Of a DNA stretch of 64,000 nucleotides, positions 55,015-63,611 are shown piece after piece. Source of the stretch: Rhodohalobacter sp. 614A (lineage in GTDB: Bacteria > Bacteroidota > Rhodothermia > Balneolales > Balneolaceae); contig NZ_JAKEDS010000001.1 of NCBI RefSeq assembly GCF_021462415.1, forward strand, positions 344,273-408,272, given 5' to 3'. How positions within the stretch are numbered: position 1 is the stretch's first letter; every line of letters begins with the position of its first letter. Below the pieces are notes generated by a model that saw only the letters and a list, made by a program, of their open reading frames with translations, did not search any database and was not told the origin of the DNA. The position numbers were made by a program, and so were the translations under genes.

Positions 55015-56634
55015 ATGTCTCAAACCGAAACAGCAACCAAAAAAAATAACATAGTCGAGGAGGCGAAAAAGCGGCGTACGTTCGCTATTATTTCGCACCC
55101 GGATGCGGGGAAAACCACGCTCACGGAAAAATTGCTTCTATACGGAGGGGCCATTCATGAAGCGGGCTCAATCCGCCAGAGAAAAGCGGCCCGATATGCA
55201 GCGTCCGACTGGATGGCCATTGAAAAGGAACGGGGAATTTCGGTCACTTCTTCTGTTCTCCGGTTTGAGAAAGACGGGATCAAATACAACTTGCTGGATA
55301 CTCCCGGACACAAGGATTTTTCTGAGGATACGCTTCGAACGCTTGTTGCGGCCGACTCCGGCCTGATGGTCATTGACGTTGCCAAAGGCGTTGAGGAACA
55401 AACCGAAAAGCTGTTCGAAGTTTGTAAAATGCGGCAGGTTCCGGTAATCACCTTTGTAAACAAGTGCGACCGTCCGGGCATGGAACCTCTGGAAGTACTG
55501 AGCAACGTAGAGAACAAACTCGGCATTGAAGCAATCCCTGCAAGCTGGCCTGTGGGCTATGGACAAAAATTCCAGGGAATTTATGATCTGATCGGCGGAG
55601 AATTACATCTCTACAGGAAATCAAAACATGGCGCACAAAAGGCAGAGGCTGAAGTTTTTTCATCGCTTGAAGAAGGATTGGCAGAGAGCACCCTCTCCGG
55701 AGCGGAAAAAGAAGCACTCACCGAAGAGGTCCTTTTGATTGAAGATATGTTTGAAAGCATGGATCAGGATGCATTTAAGAAAGGAGAAGCTTCTCCCGTG
55801 TTTTTCGGATCGGCTCTTAACAACTTTGGGCTGGATGTTTTTCTGAACTATTTCCAAAACCTGGCCCCGAGTCCGCAGCCTTATGAGAATTCCGAAGAAC
55901 AACAGCATGATCTTGAGCAACCGTTTAGCGGATTTGTATTTAAACTTCAGGCCAATATGAATCCGGATCACCGGGACTGTGCGGCTTTTGTGCGCGTAAC
56001 TTCCGGAAAATTTGAGCGCGGATTGGAAGCAACCCATGCAGGAACCGGCAAAAAAGTACGCATGTCTACTCCACATACACTAATGGGAGACGAGCGCCAC
56101 ATCATGGAAGAAGCCTATCCCGGAGATATTGTATCGTTATTTAGCCCGGGATTTTTCCGAATCGGATCCACCCTTTACACCGATAAACCGGTGACTTTTA
56201 ATGTGATTCCGCTCTTTACTCCCGAGCATTTTATGAAAGTATCGACGAAAGATCCTTTCAAAAGAAAACAGTTGCGTGAAGGTTTAAAACAGCTTTCTGA
56301 AGAAGGGGTGGTTCACGTATTTGAAGTTCCTCACGGCGTTGGAAATGAATTGCTTTTGGGAACCGTGGGAATCCTTCAGTTTGATGTCGTCACACACCGG
56401 ATGCAGGCGGAGTATGGAGTTGAGCTTCATCAGCAAGCCGTCTCGTATCATTCTGCACGATGGCTGCCAAATGAGAGTGACGATATCATCGAAAAACTTG
56501 AGAAAAGTTACTCCACGCATATCACCAAAGATATGGAGGGAAATCCTATTGTTCTGTTTGAGAGCGCCTATGCTTTAAGCCAGGCTGAGGAGAAAGTAGG
56601 GGCGGAAAACCTGTTTAAGTATAAACAAGGGTAG
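55015..56634 (+). CDS. prfC: Peptide chain release factor 3
   Basis: The 539-residue translational GTPase has the P-loop SHPDAGKTTLTEKLL, the switch region ARYAASDWMAIEKERGISVTSS (in part), G3 DTPGHKDFSEDT and G4 NKCDR, in the RF3-specific form. The C-terminal part (HFMKVSTKDPFKRKQLREGL, FDVVTHRMQAEYGVE) is also RF3-like. RF3 recycles RF1 and RF2 after stop-codon release. I selected the ATG at 55015 (MSQTETATKK) over a TTG at 54988. Length is normal and the gene stands alone. Confidence 0.97.
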   Translation: MSQTETATKKNNIVEEAKKRRTFAIISHPDAGKTTLTEKLLLYGGAIHEAGSIRQRKAARYAASDWMAIEKERGISVTSSVLRFEKDGIKYNLLDTPGHKDFSEDTLRTLVAADSGLMVIDVAKGVEEQTEKLFEVCKMRQVPVITFVNKCDRPGMEPLEVLSNVENKLGIEAIPASWPVGYGQKFQGIYDLIGGELHLYRKSKHGAQKAEAEVFSSLEEGLAESTLSGAEKEALTEEVLLIEDMFESMDQDAFKKGEASPVFFGSALNNFGLDVFLNYFQNLAPSPQPYENSEEQQHDLEQPFSGFVFKLQANMNPDHRDCAAFVRVTSGKFERGLEATHAGTGKKVRMSTPHTLMGDERHIMEEAYPGDIVSLFSPGFFRIGSTLYTDKPVTFNVIPLFTPEHFMKVSTKDPFKRKQLREGLKQLSEEGVVHVFEVPHGVGNELLLGTVGILQFDVVTHRMQAEYGVELHQQAVSYHSARWLPNESDDIIEKLEKSYSTHITKDMEGNPIVLFESAYALSQAEEKVGAENLFKYKQG

Positions 56635-56674
56635 ACAAGATTCTGAGATCAGGAAAAAAGGTATTAAAGGTCCA

Positions 56675-57118
56675 TCATTCAACTTCCACGACAATCGTAT
56701 CCGGGCCGGCATCTTTATAGATGTGACAACCGTCATTTCCGATTACAAACTCTTCCCGGATACTAAACATCTCATTACTTCCTTCGACAAGAATCTTTGA
56801 CTTTTCGCCGGAAATTTCATCCTTCAAACCATCATGAAAAATAGTATATCTGCCTTTCTCTGGTTGTCCGAGTGGTTTTCCTGTTTCACAATAACTTCCC
56901 ATCGCTTCACAAATATTCAATACCCTTCCGGTTTCAAGATTTGTAATGGTCATTTGATCAAAAACAATTGGCTCTTCTTCGGAAGATAATACGGATATAA
57001 CAATTATTCTCAATTCATCCGTACACACTCTTCCCATGGAACTTTGTCCGGAATCACATGAACTCAATAGAACGGGAACAAGTATCAGAAATAATATGAG
57101 ATCTCGCCTTTTGAACAT
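56675..57118 (-). CDS. Hypothetical lipoprotein
   Basis: The 147-residue protein has the lipoprotein signal LILVPVLLSSC (Cys22) and a short beta-rich mature part with DELRIIVISVLSSEEEPI and GRYTIFHDGLKDEISGEKS. Four cysteines besides Cys22 could form disulfides. No family is recognised. It is convergent with prfC and 98 bases downstream of the Asp-rich protein gene. Confidence 0.6.
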   Translation of the reverse strand: MFKRRDLILFLILVPVLLSSCDSGQSSMGRVCTDELRIIVISVLSSEEEPIVFDQMTITNLETGRVLNICEAMGSYCETGKPLGQPEKGRYTIFHDGLKDEISGEKSKILVEGSNEMFSIREEFVIGNDGCHIYKDAGPDTIVVEVE

Positions 57119-57216
57119 TTTTAAATCTCACTGATAATAAGTTTTCTCAAACTAAGTACATGACAGATACACATGCATCCCGGACGACACCTATATTTAA
57201 TGCAAAAATTTCTGTC

Positions 57217-58092
57217 TTAAAAGACTCTCAGATTTATATCTCCGTCATCAGATCGAATCGTAACTTTCGCAGAACCTCCCATTAGCTTGAAAACAGAGTA
57301 ATCTTCGTCATCACGAATATTTTCAAATTCTCTGGAGGTTGAAATATCTGAATCGTCGTGACGAATATCGAATTCACCGCCACCGCCGCTAATATTAAAT
57401 GTGAAATCGGCGTCGTCAATATCAACCCGATAGGCTCCGTCATCATAAAGGTCAGAAGTTATTTCAATGTCACTGTCATCGGAATCCACATCTATTTCTG
57501 AAAAATTTCCATTATGGATTTGAATGTCGCCATCATCCGCTTGGATTCGTAATCGGCCATTTCCTCCGTCCAACACCAAATCTCCATCATCTAAAGAGAA
57601 AGAAAAATCATCGCCGTTGACGTCTGAAATCTGCGCATCGGAATCGTCTGCATCCATATGGATATAACCGTCGATTCCAGTAATTTGATATTCTCCGTCA
57701 TCCCCTTTTATATCCAGATTCACATCGCGTGGGATTTCAATATCAATGGTGTACTCTTCATCACTCATACCAATCATTCCTGATGAGCCAAAATTCCTGT
57801 CTTTTTCACGAATGTCCAGGTTGCCGTTTCTTTCTTCAACAATCATTTCAAACTGATTGGACCGGCCAAATGTGATTCCCCGAACCGTCAGTTTGTAATG
57901 CACTACAACACGAATATCCTGTCTGTCGGAGCTGATGATTTGCACTTCGGCCTCATCACTTTGAAGGTGAATGGTGCCATCCGAAGCTATGAAATATGTT
58001 TGGTCTAAATTGAATTCATCCGTTTGTGCAACGGCGGTTGAAATCAGGCCGCCAATAGTCAGTGTAAGAGTGAATAGAATAGTTCTCAGCAT
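57217..58092 (-). CDS. Exported Asp-rich DUF4097-like beta-repeat protein
   Basis: The 291-residue protein has a signal peptide (TILFTLTLTIGGLISTAVAQ) and a mature part built of short repeated beta turns such as DADDSDAQISDVNGDD, DDGDLVLDGG, QADDGDIQIHNG and DSDDSDIEITSD. This resembles the DUF4097/adhesin-like beta-solenoid group, but with unusually many acidic residues at each turn. The mature protein is strongly acidic, so divalent-cation binding or stability in salt are possible roles. I chose the ATG at 58092, where the signal starts; an ATG at 58149 adds 19 polar residues. Confidence 0.7.
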   Translation of the reverse strand: MLRTILFTLTLTIGGLISTAVAQTDEFNLDQTYFIASDGTIHLQSDEAEVQIISSDRQDIRVVVHYKLTVRGITFGRSNQFEMIVEERNGNLDIREKDRNFGSSGMIGMSDEEYTIDIEIPRDVNLDIKGDDGEYQITGIDGYIHMDADDSDAQISDVNGDDFSFSLDDGDLVLDGGNGRLRIQADDGDIQIHNGNFSEIDVDSDDSDIEITSDLYDDGAYRVDIDDADFTFNISGGGGEFDIRHDDSDISTSREFENIRDDEDYSVFKLMGGSAKVTIRSDDGDINLRVF

Positions 58093-58320
58093 AAGTTTTT
58101 TCCTTTTTTGATGTTGGTCACATTTAAATCGTACGAATGAATAAACCATATGTTTTACAGCTTATAAAAATGATGATTAAATCTTCTGAATTCGACGTTT
58201 ATCTGTTGATTTTTAAACCACTTTACACCATTATTCATAAAGAGGTTAGGAGTTTTATCTCCTGATAGATATGTAAAGGATAAGTGAATGGCTTGAGTAG
58301 ACGGAGCTGCTTACAAGGAA

Positions 58321-58326
58321 GGGGAG
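58321..58326 (+). promoter_or_regulatory. Shine-Dalgarno-like GGGGAG supporting a TTG start
   Basis: GGGGAG lies six bases before TTG 58333, one of the few purine-rich ribosome sites in this window. An in-frame TAA (58330-58332) immediately precedes the TTG, and no ATG occurs before the first membrane helix, so this site decides the start. Confidence 0.6.
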
Positions 58327-58332
58327 ACATAA

Positions 58333-58971
58333 TTGAATACATCATCTGCAAAAGTAAAACCTGTTGATGTTTTTACAGCCTTCAATTTGTTGCTCTTTTT
58401 GATGATGTGCTTCTTTGTGTATTATGACCGGTTTGACCGATATCGCGGCCCGGGAAATATCCACGAATTTTTTTTATATGCGTTTCTTCTTACAGCCGGC
58501 ATTTTTTGGGGATGGAAATATTTCCGGCATTTGCAATTCCCGGTTCATATTCTTCTGCTTATTCAGGCGGGTGTTCTCTTGCATTTTGCAGGTGGTTTTA
58601 TGCCGGTCGATGATGGACGGTTATACGATACATTTCTTTTTGATATTCGGTTCGACAAAATTGTCCATTTCGCAAATGCACTCTTCGGAACCTTACTTGC
58701 AAACCATCTTTTTAATGTAATCGGCATTCAAATTCCACAATTCAGGGGAATTGTTCTCATAATGCTTGTACTGGGATTTGGAGCCGTGATCGAGATTGTT
58801 GAATACCTGGTAATGCTTACCGTACCCAACTCTGGGGTTGGGGGATATGACAATAACATGACAGACCTGATTGCCAATTTTCTGGGAAGCGGATGCTTTG
58901 TTCTTGGCAGAAGTATAGCCTTGGCCTTTGCACCGGCCAGGAAATTCACCACAAAAAAAGCTACAACATGA
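58333..58971 (+). CDS. Integral membrane protein, DUF2238-like
   Basis: The 212-residue protein has about six membrane helices. FDIRFDKIVHFANALFGTLL, FGAVIEIVEYLVML and a late YDNNMTDLIANFLGSG fit the DUF2238/YjdF-like family, in which Asp/Asn-rich helix ends recur. The function is unknown. It uses a TTG start with a Shine-Dalgarno-like site, and its stop overlaps the next start (ATGA), so the two membrane proteins are made together. Confidence 0.65.
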   Translation: MNTSSAKVKPVDVFTAFNLLLFLMMCFFVYYDRFDRYRGPGNIHEFFLYAFLLTAGIFWGWKYFRHLQFPVHILLLIQAGVLLHFAGGFMPVDDGRLYDTFLFDIRFDKIVHFANALFGTLLANHLFNVIGIQIPQFRGIVLIMLVLGFGAVIEIVEYLVMLTVPNSGVGGYDNNMTDLIANFLGSGCFVLGRSIALAFAPARKFTTKKATT

Positions 58972-59747
58972 TTCATCGTCCTGTCCATCCTTATTGGGGT
59001 ATTCTTGAAATCGGGCTGTTTATTGCCGGTTCTTATTTGATTATTTGGGTTTTTGGCCCTTCCATCGGATCAGAACCAGCCCTTGAGGTTTTATTTTTAC
59101 TGTTATCCATACTCGGCACCATACTCGTTCTGTGGATGTCGCCGGTATTTCTTCATCATATTAAACCGGCCGATTGGGGAATAGATTTCTTCGGAAGCCA
59201 GGATAATAACCCCGGGGCCCTGAAAAATGCATGGCCGCCATACGCAGCTTTTACACTTTTTGGCGCAACTGTTCTAATCCTCTATACGGTTTTCTTTAAA
59301 CCCGAGGCCATGGAAACCATCAACTTTAAAGCCATCGCTGTAAAACTGGCCGGGTACTTCTTGTATGGCGCAATCCAGGCGGCCATTTTTTTTGGATTTT
59401 TCCTGATGCGCATTCGTGCAATTGTTGCAACGTTTACCCGGCCTAACCAGGCTTTGCTACACCGGATTTTAGTGGTTTTTCTTACATCTGTTATTTTCTC
59501 TGCATTTCATACGCCAAATTTTCCACTCATGGCATGCACCTTCTTTACCGGTTTATTTTGGGCATGGATATTTTACCAACGGCCCAATCTTCTGTTGTTA
59601 GGATTGAGCCATGCCATACTCGGCACCATCCTGCACCGGGTCGTTCAAATGCACATGCGGGTCGGACCTTTTTACGATAATCCAGACCTTTATATTCTGC
59701 GGGAAATTGTACCAGGCCTCCGCCAGTTAATTGGCAATCTCTTTTAA
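58968..59747 (+). CDS. CPBP-like membrane protein lacking the first catalytic motif
   Basis: The 259-residue protein has about seven or eight helices. The order of segments FFGFFLMRIRA, FSAFHTPNFPLMACTFFTGL and LLGLSHAILGTILHR resembles CPBP/CAAX-type intramembrane proteases, which use EExxxR, FxxxH and a late H. Here the first motif reads GAIQAAIFFGFFLMRI, without the paired glutamates, so protease activity is doubtful. The ATG at 58968 overlaps the upstream stop by four bases; an earlier in-frame ATG at 58893 would overlap the DUF2238-like gene by 79 bases. Function is unknown. Confidence 0.6.
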   Translation: MIHRPVHPYWGILEIGLFIAGSYLIIWVFGPSIGSEPALEVLFLLLSILGTILVLWMSPVFLHHIKPADWGIDFFGSQDNNPGALKNAWPPYAAFTLFGATVLILYTVFFKPEAMETINFKAIAVKLAGYFLYGAIQAAIFFGFFLMRIRAIVATFTRPNQALLHRILVVFLTSVIFSAFHTPNFPLMACTFFTGLFWAWIFYQRPNLLLLGLSHAILGTILHRVVQMHMRVGPFYDNPDLYILREIVPGLRQLIGNLF

Positions 59748-59870
59748 TGATTGACAGCAAGTTCGGGATAAGTAGATTAATAACATCGATTTGTGTGCAG
59801 TTTTGGCTGCTTCCTGGACGGAGTCGTCAATCCCCATTTCCACTTTACTCTTATCCCGACCTCAGGTTAA

Positions 59871-60539
59871 TTACTCATCATCATTATACCGATCACTGAA
59901 AAGAGATACCTTTTTCTGCGAGCCGTCTTCGAAGTAAACTTCGTATCCAACAAGCCCAAACCGGTGGTTGGCAATATATTTGATCTTGGAAATTCCAGGC
60001 ATCATTTGCCCCGTTTCTTCTACCTGAATTGTTTTGATAAGGAAAAATGACCACGAATAATCATCATCAGAAGATTTGTGAGTTACCTTTCGAACCAGGT
60101 TTGAACTGCTTCTTTTTAGTTCATAGGTGTCGCCCACTTTTCCATCATACTCTACAATAGTAAAAGGTTTTCCGTCTACCGTATAAGCCTGAATACCTTT
60201 GTCGGTAATCCGAAACTTTTTAGATCCGCTGACCTGATTGCCATTCACTTCAAGAAAACTTAGCTGTTGAGCGGCGTCCAGTATAACCGGGTCCGTTATT
60301 GTCGCGGTTAATTCTATTGTAGAAACACCTCCGCTGTTTTCTGTAACTTCAATTACTTCGTTAGACACCCCGGAAACTCCGGATACACTGAATGTATTCC
60401 CAACCGCCCCCATGGGTGTTGGATCTCCTCCAATCGGTTCTGTAGCGGACTTTGAATCATCCCCAAAAATTCCACAGGAAGAGAGCGAAACCATCAAAAA
60501 AACAGCTATGATAATTTGTATAGTTAGATTTGTTTTCAT
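59871..60539 (-). CDS. Hypothetical lipoprotein
   Basis: The 222-residue protein has a lipoprotein signal ending SLSSC (Cys22). The mature part begins with a low-complexity linker (GIFGDDSKSATEPIGGDPTP) and continues as a beta-rich domain with KKFRITDKGIQAYTVDGKPF and EDGSQKKVSLFSDRYND. No family is recognised. It follows the membrane-protein gene at 60552 by 12 bases, so the two are probably co-transcribed. Confidence 0.6.
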   Translation of the reverse strand: MKTNLTIQIIIAVFLMVSLSSCGIFGDDSKSATEPIGGDPTPMGAVGNTFSVSGVSGVSNEVIEVTENSGGVSTIELTATITDPVILDAAQQLSFLEVNGNQVSGSKKFRITDKGIQAYTVDGKPFTIVEYDGKVGDTYELKRSSSNLVRKVTHKSSDDDYSWSFFLIKTIQVEETGQMMPGISKIKYIANHRFGLVGYEVYFEDGSQKKVSLFSDRYNDDE

Positions 60540-60551
60540 TATACCTCCGAT

Positions 60552-61067
60552 TTAATGCATACCTTGCATTTGATTCTTATTTGATGTTGTTGTAGTCAAA
60601 TTTCTTCGGAGTAGCTGGAAGGCGAGGATATAGGTAACCAGAAAGAGCAAAAATATGGTGGCAGAAACAACAATCATCGGCCATCCAAATATACTTACAT
60701 AAAGAAAAACCCATATGATTGCTGTTGCGTAAGCCGAATAGAGGAGAGCTCTGCCGCGGAGTTTATCAAGTTCGATGGACTCTGTTTGCTCCCGGGAAAA
60801 TGCAATAAACAGGAGGGCCACTATAACGAATGCAACAGACAATTCATCGAGAAGATTGGTCTGTGAAATTACAAACCATCGTGTTTCTGCATAAGACGTT
60901 GCGATAGCAAAAACCGGTACTTCAAAAAAAGATGGCCGACCACCAAAAAAATAAAGATAGGCTGATCCGAAACTCAATAAAATCAGTATATAGCCGGCAT
61001 ATCTGAATCGATAAGGTAAGAGAGGCAAAGGGCGATATAAACCAGAATCTTGAGCCACGTTTCTCAC
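60552..61067 (-). CDS. Hypothetical membrane protein
   Basis: The 171-residue protein has about four membrane helices (GYILILLSFGSAYLYFF, LSVAFVIVALLFIAF, YATAIIWVFLYVSIFG and IVVSATIFLLFLVTYILAF). The start is a GTG at 61067; no ATG occurs in the first segment, and a second GTG lies three codons on. It precedes a lipoprotein gene by 12 bases. No family is recognised. Confidence 0.55.
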   Translation of the reverse strand: MRNVAQDSGLYRPLPLLPYRFRYAGYILILLSFGSAYLYFFGGRPSFFEVPVFAIATSYAETRWFVISQTNLLDELSVAFVIVALLFIAFSREQTESIELDKLRGRALLYSAYATAIIWVFLYVSIFGWPMIVVSATIFLLFLVTYILAFQLLRRNLTTTTSNKNQMQGMH

Positions 61068-61221
61068 CGTTGTTCTTATTAATTAAAATAAAGAACAAGT
61101 GGATAAAGTGCTTCTGCTAGGCATGTTTTTTTTAAAGATTTTCCCTTAGAAAATTTTAATAATCTACAACTTAGCTCTATCTCATTTTGGTTTTTATCAA
61201 CATTTGTGAGAAATGAAAACC

Positions 61222-62313
61222 TCAATCAACAAGGAAAAAATTATAGTAGCCTTTTTTCGGTTTATGCCCTTGCTCCATAAGCAGCGCCTCTCCCCTGAAA
61301 TCGATCACTTCGCCACCCAAAAAACGTCTGGCTGCCTGGCGTGCCGGCCATCCCAGTTCATCAAAAATTGAAAATTTTTCGTGGTCTTTCGTTCGCAGAA
61401 TCCGGATTGACTGTTCCCCGCCTATATCCACTTCTACAATTCGGCCAATATTCTTCCCAAACGCTTCGCTCTCTACTTTCTGGAGAATCCTGCTGACTTT
61501 ATAGGATGTTATTTCCCCTTCCTGATTCACAATTCTGTAGCCAATTGTTTGATTATTTGTGGAAGCATCAGGAAGCATGAAATAAATCAGGTCCCAGTTG
61601 TCCGCATCCTGATGGCTCACAAACCGGTAACCGCTGTCCATGAGCTTTGTGGTGGTTTCATCCTGGAAAGTGTGATCCATATACGCTGTACCGGAAACGT
61701 TTTTTCTCACTTCATTCATTGCCACATATCCGCTCACTTCGGCATACGGAATATGAGTTACGATACCAATTTCTTCACCATTCACCTGGTACGAACCGTC
61801 ACCCAACTGCACCCCATTTGCAATATTTGATAAATGCAGTTCAATATCATATAAATTATCATTCTTGCTGGTTCGAATTCGGATGGTAAGCTCGTTTGGC
61901 AGTTCTCCCCTGAAATAAAGCTCCCGCTCAGGGTTTGGTCGGAAAACATAATTCTCCCGATCCTGCTGAAGTTTGTCGAGAGAATATTCGCGTGAAAGTT
62001 GATATATTTCGTCGTCGAAATTAAACACCGAAACTTTTACACCCGTAACAGGTGATTTCAGGCTTCCAAAACCAACAGCAGAAAAAACGATGTGAACCGT
62101 CATTCCGTCGTTTAAATAGAACTGATAATTCCAAAACTCATTAAAATGGTTACCTCTCAGGGTTTGAGCCCAAATCCGTTCATTGTCAACGGCTTCGAGT
62201 TCGCCTTTTGGGTTAGAAATCTGTGCAGAAAGGGACTGGGGAACCAGCAGACAGATTAAAATTGCGGGTAAACTTTTTAGAAAATTACCGTATACATCAA
62301 ACTTCATATGCAT
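61222..62313 (-). CDS. Exported protein with CrtC/AttH-like lipocalin features
   Basis: The 363-residue protein has a signal peptide (SLPAILICLLVPQSLSAQ). The mature part is beta-rich. HIPYAEVSGYVAMNEVRKNV followed by SGTAYMDHTFQDE and WDLIYFMLPDASTNN resemble the double-lipocalin CrtC/AttH group, which includes carotenoid hydratases and uncharacterised exported proteins. The match is by pattern only, and the active-site residues of hydroxyneurosporene synthases were not verified. A substrate that is hydrophobic or glycosylated is plausible. It stands alone on the minus strand. Confidence 0.45.
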   Translation of the reverse strand: MHMKFDVYGNFLKSLPAILICLLVPQSLSAQISNPKGELEAVDNERIWAQTLRGNHFNEFWNYQFYLNDGMTVHIVFSAVGFGSLKSPVTGVKVSVFNFDDEIYQLSREYSLDKLQQDRENYVFRPNPERELYFRGELPNELTIRIRTSKNDNLYDIELHLSNIANGVQLGDGSYQVNGEEIGIVTHIPYAEVSGYVAMNEVRKNVSGTAYMDHTFQDETTTKLMDSGYRFVSHQDADNWDLIYFMLPDASTNNQTIGYRIVNQEGEITSYKVSRILQKVESEAFGKNIGRIVEVDIGGEQSIRILRTKDHEKFSIFDELGWPARQAARRFLGGEVIDFRGEALLMEQGHKPKKGYYNFFLVD

Positions 62314-62547
62314 CTTTATCTTTGTATTATTCTAACAAAAGAACAGCATAATACGAGAGATTTATGAATTTGATATGACCTTATTTTAAATAATCGGTCT
62401 AAAACTGAACCAAAATTAGTCAATTAAGTGTTTTTCTTTACTGGCTTTATTAAATTTTTAATAATATGAATGAATCAATCAGATATATGATTTTGTTACA
62501 CATATCCTGATTGATTGATTTTGTATTGCACTAATAGTATGTACTTC

Positions 62548-62552
62548 GGAGG
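62548..62552 (+). promoter_or_regulatory. Shine-Dalgarno GGAGG fixing the Stealth gene start
   Basis: GGAGG lies four bases before ATG 62557 and selects it over the in-frame ATG at 62539, whose own codons include part of this site. Confidence 0.6.
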
Positions 62553-62556
62553 CAAC

Positions 62557-63570
62557 ATGAAGAATGAGCACACCCAAATTGATGCAGTAATTGCCTGGGT
62601 GGATGGAAACGACCGAAACCATCATAAAAAAAGACTGGACACTTTTAGAAAAGTTTCTGAAAAAGAAGAACACAGTCTGCCCACCAGTTTCGACAATACC
62701 CGGTTCAGAGATAATGGAGAATTGAGGTATTGTATTTCCTCTATCATTAAATTTGCCCCGTGGATCCGAAATATATACGTAGTTACAGATAACCAGGTGC
62801 CCGGTTTTCTTACTCCTGAAATCCAGGATCGGTACAATATTCACATTGTAGATCATAAGGACATATTTGAATCCTACGAATGGGCTTTGCCAACCTTCAA
62901 CACACGTTCTATTGAAACTGCTCTTTGGAGAATCCCGGGATTGGCGCCACGTTTTATCTATTTCAATGACGATTTTGTAATCACAAATCCCGTTACACCA
63001 GAAGATTTCTTTGTTGAAGGAAAAGTTGTTCTGAGGGGACATTGGGATCCCATCAGTACATACGGTCCGGGAAGATTGATGTTAAATGATGTGGGCAGTG
63101 TAGTGGCAAAAAATGTCTTGGGAATCACACGATCCATGCATCTTCTTTTGCAGATAAAGTCGGCCGAACTTGCCGGATTTTCCGAACAGTATTTCAGGAT
63201 TCCACATGTTCCCCATCCCATTGTTACCGATACTTTAAAAACATTCTTCACTAAAAATCCTGAATTATTTGAAGAAAACATCCAGTATCGCTTTCGAAAC
63301 AGGGACCAGTTTTCTGCCATATTTCTGGCTCATCATCTGGAAATAAAAGAAGATAATGCTGTTTTAAGAGATGCCGGTGATTCATTAATGCTCAACGGAG
63401 AGATTGATTTTTTACCTTTAATCAACCTGAAACTAAAAAAAATTAAAGGTGATCGTATTCTATTTGTATGTTTGCAAGGGCTGGAAAAGTTTAATAAGTA
63501 TTATCGCCAAAAAATAGAATATGCTTTTGATTCCATGTTTGACGCCGGCAAAAAGGCAATCCGGTTATAG
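62557..63570 (+). CDS. Stealth-family sugar-phosphate transferase
   Basis: The 337-residue protein carries the Stealth conserved regions: CR1 IDAVIAWVDGND near the N-terminus, CR2 with RFRDNGELRYCISSIIKFAP, NIYVVTDNQVP and LAPRFIYFNDDFVITNP, and a later HVPHPIVTDT region. Stealth proteins transfer hexose-1-phosphate groups when building capsular or cell-wall phosphoglycans. The GGAGG ribosome site selects the ATG at 62557. It is followed after 41 bases by a partial membrane-protein gene, so it may begin a cell-surface polysaccharide cluster continuing past the window. Confidence 0.88.
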   Translation: MKNEHTQIDAVIAWVDGNDRNHHKKRLDTFRKVSEKEEHSLPTSFDNTRFRDNGELRYCISSIIKFAPWIRNIYVVTDNQVPGFLTPEIQDRYNIHIVDHKDIFESYEWALPTFNTRSIETALWRIPGLAPRFIYFNDDFVITNPVTPEDFFVEGKVVLRGHWDPISTYGPGRLMLNDVGSVVAKNVLGITRSMHLLLQIKSAELAGFSEQYFRIPHVPHPIVTDTLKTFFTKNPELFEENIQYRFRNRDQFSAIFLAHHLEIKEDNAVLRDAGDSLMLNGEIDFLPLINLKLKKIKGDRILFVCLQGLEKFNKYYRQKIEYAFDSMFDAGKKAIRL

Positions 63571-63611
63571 TGGTACTTTTTGAAAAGAATATTATTCTTT
63601 GACTACAATAC

